Position numbers and translations under genes: made by a program. Shown here piece after piece: positions 23,489 to 37,326 of a stretch of 59,014 bases of DNA. Under the pieces are notes generated by a model, which saw only the letters and a list, made by a program, of their open reading frames with translations, had not been told where the DNA came from and made no database searches. Where the stretch lies: NCBI GenBank assembly GCA_902590115.1, contig CACIVM010000004.1:1-59014 (forward strand), in the 5' to 3' direction. The stretch is from an uncultured Pelagibacteraceae bacterium (GTDB lineage Bacteria; Pseudomonadota; Alphaproteobacteria; Pelagibacterales; Pelagibacteraceae). Numbering within the stretch: position 1 is the first letter of the stretch; the number at the start of each line of letters is the position of its first letter.

Positions 23489-24625
23489 ATGGATAAATTT
23501 AAAGACATAAAAAAAATTACAATATCCAAACCACTTAAATTAGATTGTGGCAAAACTATTAGTAATTTTCCAATTGCATATGAAACATATGGAAAATTAA
23601 ATCATGAAAAAAATAATGCAATACTCGTCTTTCATGCTCTTACTGGAGATCAATTTGTTACTGAAACTAACCCAATAACTAATAAAGAAGGTTGGTGGAT
23701 TACAGCGGTGGGGCCAGGAAAATCAATAGATACTAATAAATACTTTGTCGTATGTGCAAATGTAATTGGTGGATGTATGGGCTCTTTAGGACCGAGAAAT
23801 ATTAATCCAGAAACAAACCAACCGTATGGATTAGACTTTCCAGTTATTACTATAAAAGATATGGTGAGAGCACAAGAAACTCTACTTAACCACTTAGGAG
23901 TCAAAAAACTTTTATGCGCTACAGGCGGATCTATGGGCGGAATGCAATTATTACAATTTTGTGCAACATTCCCAGATAAAACATTTTCAGCTATTCCTAT
24001 TGCTTGTAGTTCAAGTCATAGTGCACAAAATATCGCTTTAAATGAATTAGCTCGTCAAGCAATTATGGCGGATCCTGTATGGGATAATGGAAAATATTTT
24101 TTAAAAAATGTTCAGCCTAAAAATGGGTTAGCTGTAGCAAGAATGGTAGGTCATATTAGTTATTTATCTGAAAAAGGAATGCAGGAAAAATTTGGAAGAA
24201 AATTACAAGAAAAAGCAGATTATGAATTTAGTTTCAATGCAGATTTTCAAGTAGAAAGTTATTTAAGACATCAAGGTTATGCCTTTGTAGAAAGATTTGA
24301 TGCAAATTCAATTCTCTACATAACGAGAGCAATGGATTATTTTGATCTATCAAAACAGTTTAGAGGTGGACTTGTAGAAGCCTTTAGAAATCAAAAAACA
24401 AAATTTTTAGTAATATCTTTCACATCTGATTGGCTTTATACAACAAAAGAAAATAAAGATATTGTTATAGCATTGAATTCATCTGGTGCTGATGTTTCGT
24501 TTTCTGAAATCAAAACTGATAAAGGTCACGACTCTTTTTTATTAAACGAAAATGAATTTTTAAAAACTTTGAAGGGTTTTATTGACTCAATGTATGAAAA
24601 ATTTAAAAATGAAAAAGGAATTTAA
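23489..24625 (+). CDS. metX: Homoserine O-acetyltransferase
   Basis: A 378-residue alpha/beta hydrolase-fold enzyme that acylates homoserine in methionine synthesis. The nucleophile motif is GGSMGGMQ with Ser148. The acid (FTSDWLY) and His (KGHDSF) close to the C-terminus complete the triad. I start at ATG 23489 (MDKFKDIKK); the frame extends to an ATG at 23456, but those codons lie inside the terminator hairpin. No good Shine-Dalgarno is seen before 23489. Acetyl versus succinyl donor is not settled by sequence alone. MetW is encoded next. Confidence 0.94.
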   Translation: MDKFKDIKKITISKPLKLDCGKTISNFPIAYETYGKLNHEKNNAILVFHALTGDQFVTETNPITNKEGWWITAVGPGKSIDTNKYFVVCANVIGGCMGSLGPRNINPETNQPYGLDFPVITIKDMVRAQETLLNHLGVKKLLCATGGSMGGMQLLQFCATFPDKTFSAIPIACSSSHSAQNIALNELARQAIMADPVWDNGKYFLKNVQPKNGLAVARMVGHISYLSEKGMQEKFGRKLQEKADYEFSFNADFQVESYLRHQGYAFVERFDANSILYITRAMDYFDLSKQFRGGLVEAFRNQKTKFLVISFTSDWLYTTKENKDIVIALNSSGADVSFSEIKTDKGHDSFLLNENEFLKTLKGFIDSMYEKFKNEKGI

Positions 24626-25202
24626 AGTAATAGCAGAATTATTACCAGATAACTCAAGAGTATTGGATGTTGGTTGTGGAGATGGATCTTTAATGGATTT
24701 ACTTGAGAGGGAAAAAAAAATTGAGGTGCGTGGGTTAGAAATTAATAACGATAATGTTCAAAAATGTATACTCAAAGGTTTACCGGTTATTCAGGGCAAT
24801 GCTGAAACAGAGCTTCATCAATTTCCAAATCAATCATTTGATTACGTAATACTTAGTCAAACTTTGCAAGCATTTTATAATCCTGACAAGGTGCTTAAGG
24901 AGTTATTAAGAATAGGTTCCTCTGTCATTGTCTCAATTCCAAACTTTGGGTATTGGAAGGTAAGAATTAATCTTTTATTATTTGGTAAAATGCCAATAAC
25001 TAAAACTTTGCCAAATTCTTGGTATAATACACCTAATTTGCATATGTGCACAATTAAAGATTTATTTAATTTTTGTGATGAAAAAAATATTAATATTAAA
25101 AAGGTAATTGGAGTAAACCAAGATAAAACATCATTGATTACTAGAGGAAACTTGGAACTAAAAAATCTTTTTTCAAAGTTGGGAATATTTTTAATAGGAT
25201 GA
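24609..25202 (+). CDS. metW: Methionine biosynthesis protein MetW
   Basis: A 197-residue class I methyltransferase-fold protein that accompanies MetX in many proteobacteria and is thought to support its activity. The SAM-binding motif VLDVGCGDG is at residues 18-26, and the MetW-typical FDYVILSQTLQAFYNPDKVL follows. The frame also offers ATGs at 24582 and 24594. I chose 24609 because homologues begin close to the first strand and the overlap with metX is shorter (17 bases). It overlaps gloB by 4 bases. Confidence 0.88.
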   Translation: MKKEFKVIAELLPDNSRVLDVGCGDGSLMDLLEREKKIEVRGLEINNDNVQKCILKGLPVIQGNAETELHQFPNQSFDYVILSQTLQAFYNPDKVLKELLRIGSSVIVSIPNFGYWKVRINLLLFGKMPITKTLPNSWYNTPNLHMCTIKDLFNFCDEKNINIKKVIGVNQDKTSLITRGNLELKNLFSKLGIFLIG

Positions 25203-25924
25203 GTTTAAAAATTGATATAGTAAGATGTTTATCAGATAATTATGCTTACATAATTTATGATACCTATTCAAAAAATGTTGGAGTAGTTGATCCTTCAGAA
25301 TTTGATAAAATTAATACTTTTTTGGAAAAAAAATATAATAAATTAGATTTCATAATTAACACGCATCATCATGCTGACCATATTGGAGGAAATAGTGAGT
25401 TGAAAAAAAAATTCAATTCAAAAATAGTTGCATATTCAGGAGATACTTATAGAATTAATGATGTTGATATCAAAGTTAACAATAACGAAATTTTTCATTT
25501 TGGAAAAACTAAATTTAAAGTACTCAAAATTCCTGGACATACAAGTGGTCATATAAGCTTTTATAGCAGTGAAGAAAAAGTAATTTTTACAGGGGATACT
25601 CTATTTTCTTTTGGCTGTGGAAGAATTTTTGAGGGTAGTTATTTAGAAATGTTTAATTCTTTAAAAAAAATAAAATCCTTACCAAAAGATACAAAAATAT
25701 ATTTTGGTCATGAATACACGGTAAATAATATAAATTTTTGCTTGTCGTTTGATCAAAAAAATATTTTTTTAAATAAAAAGTTAGAGGAAATTAAATCAAA
25801 CCTAAAAAACAACATTTTTAGTACACCTTCAATTTTAGAGGATGAGCTTAAAGGCAATCTCTTTTTGAAAGCAAATAATCCAGCTGAATTCAAAAAATAT
25901 AGAGAATTAAAGGATAGTTTTTAG
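25199..25924 (+). CDS. gloB: Hydroxyacylglutathione hydrolase (glyoxalase II)
   Basis: A 241-residue metallo-beta-lactamase-fold hydrolase that releases D-lactate and glutathione from S-lactoylglutathione in methylglyoxal detoxification. The metal motif THHHADH spans residues 55-61, with further ligands in PGHTSGHISF, FTGDTLFSFGCGR and FGHEYT. The C-terminal substrate-binding part (NPAEFKKYRELKDSF) is present. It overlaps metW by 4 bases, so SAM control through the riboswitch may extend to it. Confidence 0.93.
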   Translation: MSLKIDIVRCLSDNYAYIIYDTYSKNVGVVDPSEFDKINTFLEKKYNKLDFIINTHHHADHIGGNSELKKKFNSKIVAYSGDTYRINDVDIKVNNNEIFHFGKTKFKVLKIPGHTSGHISFYSSEEKVIFTGDTLFSFGCGRIFEGSYLEMFNSLKKIKSLPKDTKIYFGHEYTVNNINFCLSFDQKNIFLNKKLEEIKSNLKNNIFSTPSILEDELKGNLFLKANNPAEFKKYRELKDSF

Positions 25925-25934
25925 ACTCCACTAC

Positions 25935-25962
25935 TTGACTTCATAATTGCAGAATATATATT
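25935..25962 (+). promoter_or_regulatory. Predicted promoter of rplU
   Basis: TTGACT (25935-25940) and TATATT (25957-25962) with a 16-base spacer. The transcript start would be near 25969, just before the Shine-Dalgarno AAGGAA at 25974, leaving almost no leader for L21 autoregulation. Confidence 0.65.
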
Positions 25963-25985
25963 GCTTTCAATTTAAGGAACATAAT

Positions 25986-26390
25986 ATGTCTTTTGCAATT
26001 ATAGAAACAGGTGGAAAACAATACAAGGTTAGTGCTAATAAGATTTTAAAGGTTGAAAAACTTAGCGCTGAAATTGGTAAAGTAATTCAGTTTAAAAATG
26101 TACTTTTAGTCAATGATGACAAAGTTACAGAAGTTGGAAACCCTTTAGTTACTGGAGCTGTAGTTGAAGCTAAACTCATTGAAAATATTAAAGACAAAAA
26201 AATATTAGTATTTCATAAGAGAAGAAGAAAACACTCTAGAAAAAAAAATGGGCATAGACAAAACTTGTCAAAGATTCAAATTACTAAAATTCTTTCAAAG
26301 GGTGGGACAGTGGTAGATGAATTCAAACCTGCAGTTAAAAAGGTGGAAGTAAAGAAAGACAAGAAAGCTATCAAGAAAACGGTAAAATAA
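25986..26390 (+). CDS. rplU: 50S ribosomal protein L21
   Basis: Ribosomal protein L21, 134 residues when started at ATG 25986, which follows a clear Shine-Dalgarno (AAGGAA). The body begins [13 protein letters not shown] and includes [26 protein letters not shown], the RNA-binding signature. About 30 extra residues at the C-terminus are rich in Lys and Val, making the protein longer than the ~103 residues of E. coli L21. The possible earlier ATG at 25947 would overlap the promoter and is rejected. It pairs with rpmA and obgE as in most bacteria. Confidence 0.96.
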   Translation: MSFAIIETGGKQYKVSANKILKVEKLSAEIGKVIQFKNVLLVNDDKVTEVGNPLVTGAVVEAKLIENIKDKKILVFHKRRRKHSRKKNGHRQNLSKIQITKILSKGGTVVDEFKPAVKKVEVKKDKKAIKKTVK

Positions 26391-26391
26391 T

Positions 26392-26646
26392 ATGGCAACA
26401 AAAAAAGCTGGTGGATCTTCAAGAAATGGACGAGATAGTAAAGGTCGAAGACTTGGAGTTAAAAAATTTGGAAACCAATCTGTTATACCAGGAAATATTA
26501 TAGTACGACAAAGAGGAACAAAAGTTCACCCTGGGGAAAATGTTGGAATGGGAAAAGACCACTCAATATACTCTTTAGTCAAAGGTAAAGTTAAATTCAA
26601 AAAAACAAAATTAAATCGAACTTTTGTTTCAGTTATCCCCAATTAA
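26392..26646 (+). CDS. rpmA: 50S ribosomal protein L27
   Basis: Ribosomal protein L27, 84 residues, full length. The N-terminus [21 protein letters not shown] is the conserved tail that reaches the peptidyl-transferase centre. It starts directly after Met, so it does not need the cleaved leader found in Firmicutes. It starts one base after rplU ends, with obgE 33 bases further. Confidence 0.97.
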   Translation: MATKKAGGSSRNGRDSKGRRLGVKKFGNQSVIPGNIIVRQRGTKVHPGENVGMGKDHSIYSLVKGKVKFKKTKLNRTFVSVIPN

Positions 26647-26661
26647 TCAAATAAATAATAA

Positions 26662-28743
<2,082 letters not shown>

Positions 28744-28747
<4 letters not shown>

Positions 28748-29985
28748 TAGAAATAAAAAAAATAGGGATAAAGGCTAAAAATGCTTTTTATACTTTAAAA
28801 ACTTTAAGTCACAAACGTAGACAAGGTGTTCTTGAAAAATATAATAAGCTTTTGCTTAAAAATAAAGTTCAAATATTAAAAGAAAATAATAAAGATATAA
28901 AATCCGTTAAAAGAACTAGTTTAATTGATAGGTTAATTTTGAATGACAAAAAAATTGAGTCTATTAGAAACTCTATAAATCAAATACAAAAATTTAGCGA
29001 CCCGTTAGGTCAAATTTTAGAAAAATGGAGAAGACCAAATAAGATGACAATTCAAAGAGTCTCAACCCCTATAGGTGTTATTGGTGTCATATATGAAAGT
29101 AGACCAAACGTGACTGCTGACGTAGCGGCTTTATGTATAAAAACTGGTAACTGTGCAATTTTAAGAGGGGGGTCAGAGGCACTATATTCAAATAAAATTT
29201 TAGCTGAATTATTCAGAGCATCTTTAAAGCAAAAAAAAATTGATGAAAATTGTGTTCAATTCATCTCGAATACCAACAGAAGGATTGTAAATTTTTTATT
29301 ATCTGGTATGCAAAAATATATAGATGTAATAGTGCCCAGAGGTGGAAAAGGATTAGTTGCTAAAGTTCAAAATCTATCTAACGTACATGTTATCGGACAC
29401 TTAGAGGGTTTATGTCATCTATACATTGATAATGACTCTAATTACGAAAAAGCAAAAAAAATTGTTTTAAATTCAAAATTGAGAAGAACTAGTATTTGTG
29501 GTGCCTTAGAAACTCTTTTAATAAACGAGAGAGCAATTAGATCACATGGAATACCTTTGATAAATGAGCTTAAAAAGAGAGGATGTGAAATTTTAGTAGA
29601 CAAAAATATTAATAAACATTTAAAAGTAAAATTAAAGTTGGCCGGATTGAATGATTGGAAAACAGAGTATTTAGACAAAAAATTATCGATTAAGTCCGTC
29701 AAAAATGTGAATGAGGCTGTAGACCATATTATCAAATATGGAACTATGCACACTGATGGTATAATCACCAAAAATAAAAAAACTGCTAAGTTTTTTTTAG
29801 AAAATGTTAATAGCTCAATTGCTACTCATAATGTCTCTACACAATTTGCTGATGGTGGAGAATTCGGTTTTGGGGGTGAGATTGGAATATCTACCAATAA
29901 ACTTCCTCCCAGAGGACCAGTAGGTATTAAACAATTAACTTCATATAAATATATTTTATCTGGGGATAGTATTATTAGACCTTAA
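28744..29985 (+). CDS. proA: Glutamate-5-semialdehyde dehydrogenase (gamma-glutamyl phosphate reductase)
   Basis: The second step of proline synthesis, reducing gamma-glutamyl phosphate with NADPH. The 413 residues show VIYESRPNVTADVAALC, ILRGGSEA, VIVPRGGKGL and the catalytic Cys252 in RTSICGALETLL. The C-terminal GGEFGFGGEIGISTNKLPPRGPVG is the ProA signature. The gene overlaps proB by 4 bases and lies 9 bases before nadD. Confidence 0.96.
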
Positions 29986-29994
29986 AATTAGATA

Positions 29995-30540
29995 ATGAGG
30001 GAAAAGAATGTAAAATCTATTGGAATTTTAGGTGGTAGCTTTGATCCTCCACATAAAGGTCATCTTTACATCAGTAGAATTGGTATCAAAAATTTAAAGA
30101 TAAATAAATTATTTTGGTTGTTAACTAAAAAAAATCCATTTAAGGGAAAACCTTTGTTCTCTATTAATGAAAGAATAAGAAGATGTAAAAAAATAATTAG
30201 AAATAATAAAAAAATCAAAATAATATACTTAGATGATAAATTGAAATCTAATAAGGTTATCAAAGCTGTTTTATACCTTAAAAAAAAATATAAACAAAAA
30301 ATTTACTTTATTATGGGTTCCGACAATTTGATATCTTTTCATAGATGGACTAAATTTAGAGCTATAACTAAAAATAGTACACTTGTTGTTTTTTCAAGGA
30401 AAGGATTTGACAAAAAAGCCAGAAAATCTAATATATTCAGATATCTGAATAAAAAAAATATAATTTTTATTAAAAATAAAACTATGAATGTGTCTTCATC
30501 TCAATTGAGAAAAAATTATAATATTGTTAATGCATATTAA
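29995..30540 (+). CDS. nadD: Nicotinate-nucleotide adenylyltransferase
   Basis: Adenylates nicotinate mononucleotide in NAD synthesis. The 181 residues carry the nucleotidyltransferase motif GGSFDPPHKGH (residues 13-23, His20 and His23), the LTKKNPFKG loop, the IMGSDNL segment and the C-terminal SSSQLR in place of the usual ISSTxIR. The protein is very rich in Lys. It overlaps rsfS, a pairing conserved across most bacteria. Confidence 0.93.
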   Translation: MREKNVKSIGILGGSFDPPHKGHLYISRIGIKNLKINKLFWLLTKKNPFKGKPLFSINERIRRCKKIIRNNKKIKIIYLDDKLKSNKVIKAVLYLKKKYKQKIYFIMGSDNLISFHRWTKFRAITKNSTLVVFSRKGFDKKARKSNIFRYLNKKNIIFIKNKTMNVSSSQLRKNYNIVNAY

Positions 30541-30877
30541 TCTTTTAAAAAAAAAAATTGAAAAAATCTTAGATAATAATAAAGCATCAGAAATAGTCTC
30601 TATAGATTTAAAGAAAAAATCTTATATTGCAGATTATATGATTATAGCATCAGGAACATCCTCTAGACATCTTCAGTCTCTCTCTGAAATACTTGTTAGT
30701 GAATTAAAGGGGCTAGGAATAGAAAACTGCCGAATTGAAGGAAAAAATAGTAATGATTGGAAATTAGTCGATACAATTGATATAATAATACACTTATTTC
30801 ATCCTGATAAACGAAAATTTTATGATCTTGAAAAAATGTGGTCAGAACAAATTCCAAGAGAGAAGGCTTTGATATGA
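30524..30877 (+). CDS. rsfS: Ribosomal silencing factor RsfS
   Basis: A 117-residue RsfS/Iojap protein that binds L14 on the 50S subunit and blocks subunit joining when nutrients are short. The core shows YIADYMIIASGTSSRHLQSLSEILV and IENCRIEGKNSNDWKLVD. A second ATG at 30530 is equally possible as the start. It overlaps nadD by 17 bases and its stop overlaps the ctpA start (ATGA). Confidence 0.93.
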   Translation: MLMHINLLKKKIEKILDNNKASEIVSIDLKKKSYIADYMIIASGTSSRHLQSLSEILVSELKGLGIENCRIEGKNSNDWKLVDTIDIIIHLFHPDKRKFYDLEKMWSEQIPREKALI

Positions 30878-32016
30878 AAAAAATCTTAATAATCATTATT
30901 TTTTTTCATTTCATTAGTTCTCCACTATTAGCAAGTAAAGAAGATGAACTTTATAAAAAAATTGATCTCTTTGGTGAAGTTTTAGATAAAATAAAAAATG
31001 AATACGTTGATGAGGTAAATCAAGCAGAAGCCATGGACTCGGCTATAAATGGAGTTCTTCAATCGTTAGACCCTTATTCCGCATATATGAGTCCCGAACT
31101 ATTTCAAAGCATGCAAACAGAGACCAAAGGAGAGTTTGGGGGATTAGGAATTGAAATTGGAATGGAGTCTGGACTGGTTAAAGTTATTTCTCCCATTTCA
31201 GATACACCAGCTTTTAAGGCTGGTATCAAGGCAGGAGACTACATCATAAGAATTGGTGATGAGCAGGTTCAAGGAAAAACACTTATGGAGGCTGTTAAAC
31301 TTATGCGTGGACCAATTGGTTCAACTATTGAGCTTACTATCAGAAGAAAAAATGTAAAAAAAGCACTTAAATTCAACATTAAAAGAAAGATAATTGAGGT
31401 TAAATCAGTAGAAGCTAAAATTATTGGTGAAAAAAAAAAAATTGGTTATGTAAAATTAAAATCATTTAACGAAAACAGTGATCAACAGTTTTTTGGTACC
31501 GTTAAAAAATTTGAAAAAAACTTTAAGCCGATTGGATATGTAATTGATCTTAGAAATAATCCAGGAGGACTTTTGACACAAGCTATAAATATCACAGATT
31601 TTTTCCTAGATGATGGAGAAATTGTATCAACTAAAGGTAGGCGTCTATCTGAAACAAGAAAATTTTTTGCTAGAAAAGGTGATGGCATAAGTGGCAAACC
31701 AATAATCGTATTAATTAATAATGGGTCAGCCTCAGCATCTGAAATACTTGCTGGAGCATTAAAAGATCATAAAAGAGCCATTATACTTGGGGAAAATTCT
31801 TATGGTAAAGGTTCAGTGCAATCGATTATACCTTTAAGAAATGGTGGTGGTATCCGTTTAACAATTTCAAAATATTATTTGCCGTCCGGAAAATCAATTT
31901 CTGAGGTTGGTGTGGCTCCTGACATAGAAATAAAAGAACAAGGTGATGAGTTTCAAATTGATACAATTACTGATAACCAATTGAATTACGCTATTAAATT
32001 ATTTCAATCTTCTTGA
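30874..32016 (+). CDS. ctpA: S41-family C-terminal processing protease
   Basis: A 380-residue periplasmic serine protease. I start at ATG 30874, where a signal peptide begins (MKKILIIIIFFHFISSPLLA) and an ATGA overlap with rsfS occurs; the longer frame from 30838 would hide the signal. A PDZ domain (GLGIEIGMESGLVKVISPIS onward) precedes the S41 domain. That domain has the conserved NNGSASASEILAG and the catalytic Lys in NSYGKGSVQ. It trims periplasmic or membrane proteins; targets are unknown. It abuts rppH exactly. Confidence 0.93.
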   Translation: MKKILIIIIFFHFISSPLLASKEDELYKKIDLFGEVLDKIKNEYVDEVNQAEAMDSAINGVLQSLDPYSAYMSPELFQSMQTETKGEFGGLGIEIGMESGLVKVISPISDTPAFKAGIKAGDYIIRIGDEQVQGKTLMEAVKLMRGPIGSTIELTIRRKNVKKALKFNIKRKIIEVKSVEAKIIGEKKKIGYVKLKSFNENSDQQFFGTVKKFEKNFKPIGYVIDLRNNPGGLLTQAINITDFFLDDGEIVSTKGRRLSETRKFFARKGDGISGKPIIVLINNGSASASEILAGALKDHKRAIILGENSYGKGSVQSIIPLRNGGGIRLTISKYYLPSGKSISEVGVAPDIEIKEQGDEFQIDTITDNQLNYAIKLFQSS

Positions 32017-32484
32017 ATGGATAATCAATTACCACTCCGAAATGGTGTAGGAATAATCCTACTTAATAATAATAATCAAGTTTTTGTAGGAAAAAGAAAA
32101 GATAATCCGATAAATAAATGGCAAATGCCGCAAGGTGGTGTTGATGAAAATGAGACACATATAGATGCTATGAGAAGAGAACTACTAGAAGAAACAAGTA
32201 TTAAAAGTATTAAGATTTTAAAAGAAATTGAAAAATTTTTTGAATATGAACTACCAAAAAATTTAATTGGTATAATTTGGAAAGGTAAATATAGAGGTCA
32301 AAAGCAAAAATGGTTTATAGTTAGATTTGAGGGCAGTGAAAATGAGATTAATCTTAAAACTGATAAACCAGAATTTATTGAGTGGAAGTGGATTGAAATT
32401 GATATGTTAAGCTCTGTAATTGTTGATTTCAAAAAAAAAGTTTATGAGGAGTTAATTTTAGAAATAAGAAAAACTATCTACTAA
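32017..32484 (+). CDS. rppH: RNA pyrophosphohydrolase RppH
   Basis: A 155-residue Nudix hydrolase that removes pyrophosphate from mRNA 5' ends or hydrolyses dinucleoside polyphosphates. The Nudix box runs from G40 to I62 with REXXEE intact; the usual Gly before the last hydrophobic residue is Ser61. WQMPQGGVD and the trailing KQKWFIVRFEG are RppH-typical. It begins directly after the ctpA stop and its last 11 bases overlap the end of atpC on the other strand. Confidence 0.93.
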   Translation: MDNQLPLRNGVGIILLNNNNQVFVGKRKDNPINKWQMPQGGVDENETHIDAMRRELLEETSIKSIKILKEIEKFFEYELPKNLIGIIWKGKYRGQKQKWFIVRFEGSENEINLKTDKPEFIEWKWIEIDMLSSVIVDFKKKVYEELILEIRKTIY

Positions 32485-32866
32485 TTTCTTTTAATGTTTC
32501 AATTTTGCTTGAGATTAAAAATTTTTCTTTGTCTGAAATTTGATTTTGTAAAATTTCACTTTCAAGTTTATTAATAATATTTGGCGCCGATGATTTGTCG
32601 AATTTTTCTAAATCAATTGCGTTTTCAGTAAGTATCAGCAGATAATTGTTTTTAAATTCGACAGTCCCATCGTCAATTAAATAATTTTTAGAATTGGAGG
32701 ACTCTAAAAAAGTAATTATTCCCGGCTTTAGAAAAGTAATTATAGGAATATGATCTTTTAGTACAGTCATTTGACCTTCAAAAGCTGGTATAATAACTTC
32801 TGTGGTTTCAGTAGATAAAATACTTCTTTCAGGAGTAATTAAATCAAATTTAAATGTTTCAGACAT
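32474..32866 (-). CDS. atpC: ATP synthase F1 epsilon subunit
   Basis: The F1 epsilon subunit, 130 residues, part of the central stalk and an inhibitor of ATP hydrolysis. The N-terminal beta-sandwich starts FDLITPERSILSTETTEVIIPAFEGQMTVLKDH, with the conserved PAxEG-type turn, and the C-terminal helical hairpin follows. It is the last gene of atpHAGDC and of the long minus-strand run. Its end overlaps rppH by 11 bases, and no terminator hairpin is visible. Confidence 0.95.
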   Translation of the reverse strand: MSETFKFDLITPERSILSTETTEVIIPAFEGQMTVLKDHIPIITFLKPGIITFLESSNSKNYLIDDGTVEFKNNYLLILTENAIDLEKFDKSSAPNIINKLESEILQNQISDKEKFLISSKIETLKEISR

Positions 32867-32868
32867 TT

Positions 32869-35172
<2,304 letters not shown>

Positions 35173-35173
<1 letters not shown>

Positions 35174-36705
35174 TACTTAATTTCGTCTTTTAAGTTTTTT
35201 ATTAACTCTACTAATTCATTTTCATCACTTTCCTCTAATTTTCCTTTAGATTGGATATTTTCTAGTAAGCTTGGTTTTTCAGTCTTAACTTTTTCAAGAA
35301 GTTTTGTTTCAAAAGATTTTATACTCTTTAGTTCAATATCATCTAAATAACCTTTAACACCAGAGTAGATCAATATAACTTGTTCAGAAACTTTGAGAGG
35401 TGAGTATTGGTTTTGCTTAAGTAGCTCAGTTAATTTAGAACCTCTATTAAGTAATTTCTGAGTAGATGCGTCTAAATCAGATCCAAACTGTGCAAAAGCT
35501 GCCATTTCTCGATATTGTGCTAATTCGAGTTTAATCGATCCAGCAACTTTTTTCATAGCTTTAGTTTGTGCCGCTGAACCTACTCGAGAAACAGATAAAC
35601 CTACGTTTACAGCTGGTCTAATTCCTTGGTTAAATAGTTCTGTTTCTAAAAATATCTGACCATCGGTAATTGAGATTACGTTTGTAGGTATATAAGCTGA
35701 GACATCACCCGCTTGGGTTTCTATAATTGGAAGTGCTGTTAGTGAACCACCTCCATTATTCTCATTTAATTTTGCTGCTCTTTCTAATAATCTACTGTGA
35801 AGGTAAAAAACATCACCTGGATACGCCTCTCTGCCTGGTGGTCTTCTTAAAAGTAATGACATCTGTCTGTATGCTACTGCCTGTTTTGATAAATCATCAT
35901 AAATTATCAATGCATGCATTCCGTTGTCCCTAAAATACTCACCTATGGTACAACCAGTATATGGGGCTAAAAATTGTAAAGGTGCTGAGTCTGAAGCAGT
36001 CGCTGATACTACTGTAGTGTATTTCATAGCGCCAGCGTCCTCTAAAGTTTTAACAATTTGAGCAACGGTGGATCTTTTTTGTCCTATAGCAACATAAACA
36101 CAATAAAGTTTTTTCTTTTCATCATCAGTGTTATTCACCTCTTTTTGGTTTATTATTGTATCAACCGCTACAGCTGTCTTTCCAGTTTGTCTATCTCCGA
36201 TGATTAATTCTCTCTGACCCCTTCCAATTGGTATTAAGCTATCAATCGCTTTTAAACCTGTTTGCATAGGTTCATTAACTGATTGTCTTGGAATTATTCC
36301 TGGTGCTTTGACTTCTACCCTGTTTCTTTTGATATTTTTTGGAAGATTGCCTTTGCCATCTATTGGATTTCCTAATCCGTCAACGACTCTTCCGAGCAAC
36401 TCTTTACCTACAGGGACATCGACGATTGATTTTGTTCTTTTTACTTCATCTCCCTCTTTAATTTGCCTATCATCCCCAAAAATTACAACACCAACGTTAT
36501 CACTTTCCAAGTTTAATGCCATACCTTTCGATCCATCAGAAAATTGAACCATTTCTCCTGCTTGAACATTATCAAGACCGTATATCCTTGCTATTCCATC
36601 TCCCACAGACAAAACTTTACCAACTTCAGAAACTTCGGCTTTTTCACCAAAATTTTTAATCTGTTCCTTAATTAATCTCGTTATCTCTGAAGGGTTAATT
36701 TCCAT
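35173..36705 (-). CDS. atpA: ATP synthase F1 alpha subunit
   Basis: The non-catalytic nucleotide-binding alpha subunit of F1, 510 residues. The P-loop is GDRQTGKT (residues 170-177) and the signature [17 protein letters not shown] is present, with the alpha-type residues around [14 protein letters not shown]. It lies between atpH (1 base upstream) and atpG. The F0 genes are not in the window, as in other alphaproteobacteria where F0 and F1 operons are split. Confidence 0.98.
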
Positions 36706-36706
36706 T

Positions 36707-37255
36707 TTAATGCTCTGTCATTAAGTTCTTATATTTTTTAAGTTTACTTTTTAAAGATGAGTCTATCAAAATACTACCAATTTTTACCTTTAATCCACCT
36801 ATTAAGGTCTCATCAATCTTAAAGTCAAATTTTATTTTAGATCCTAGCATCTTTGAAAATTCATTACCTAAGTTATGGATCTTATCATCTTCTAATTTTT
36901 TTGAAGATATTAATTCAGCAGGAATTACACCTTTTTTTTTTGATGATAGAATTAAAAAATTATTTAATATATTTTTTATAAAAAAAACTCTTTTTTTTCT
37001 TATAAGAAGAAGTATAAAATTTTTTAAAATCATATTAATTTTAAGCGTCTCACAAATTTTTGTTATTAGTCTTTCTTGTTTATCATTTGAAATAGTTGGA
37101 TTTCTCAAAAAATTATGAAAGTCAATACTTTGGTCAATTAATTTTAAGATGTTTTTTACGTTTTGCTCAGTATTTTCTAGCTCAGATTTTTCATTTACTA
37201 ATTCAAATAGAGCTAGTGAATATCTCTCTGCGGTTTCATTTGAAAATGACTTCAT
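36707..37255 (-). CDS. atpH: ATP synthase F1 delta subunit
   Basis: The peripheral-stalk subunit that links F1 to F0, 182 residues. Recognisable parts are [15 protein letters not shown] at the start, [16 protein letters not shown], and the C-terminal [29 protein letters not shown]. It is divergent and Lys-rich compared with other delta subunits, but length and context are right. The 71-base gap before it is the largest in the minus-strand run and probably holds the F1 promoter. Confidence 0.95.
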   Translation of the reverse strand: MKSFSNETAERYSLALFELVNEKSELENTEQNVKNILKLIDQSIDFHNFLRNPTISNDKQERLITKICETLKINMILKNFILLLIRKKRVFFIKNILNNFLILSSKKKGVIPAELISSKKLEDDKIHNLGNEFSKMLGSKIKFDFKIDETLIGGLKVKIGSILIDSSLKSKLKKYKNLMTEH

Positions 37256-37326
37256 AGGTTTCTATTTATAGAATTATTCGAGGTGTTATCATAAGAAAAT
37301 AATCTCTTCAAGATGCAAAGATACCA
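37256..37326 (-). promoter_or_regulatory. Probable promoter region of the F1 operon
   Basis: A 71-base gap between priA and atpH, the longest in the minus-strand run. On the minus strand it contains TTGCAT and TTGAAG upstream of TATGAT, and a TATAAA close to the start codon, but none of these pairs has ideal spacing. A promoter here is likely from the position; its exact elements are uncertain. Confidence 0.35.

Noticed and set aside
25947-25985. Upstream start for rplU
   Set aside because: It overlaps the -10 element and the Shine-Dalgarno; L21 homologues begin at the later ATG.
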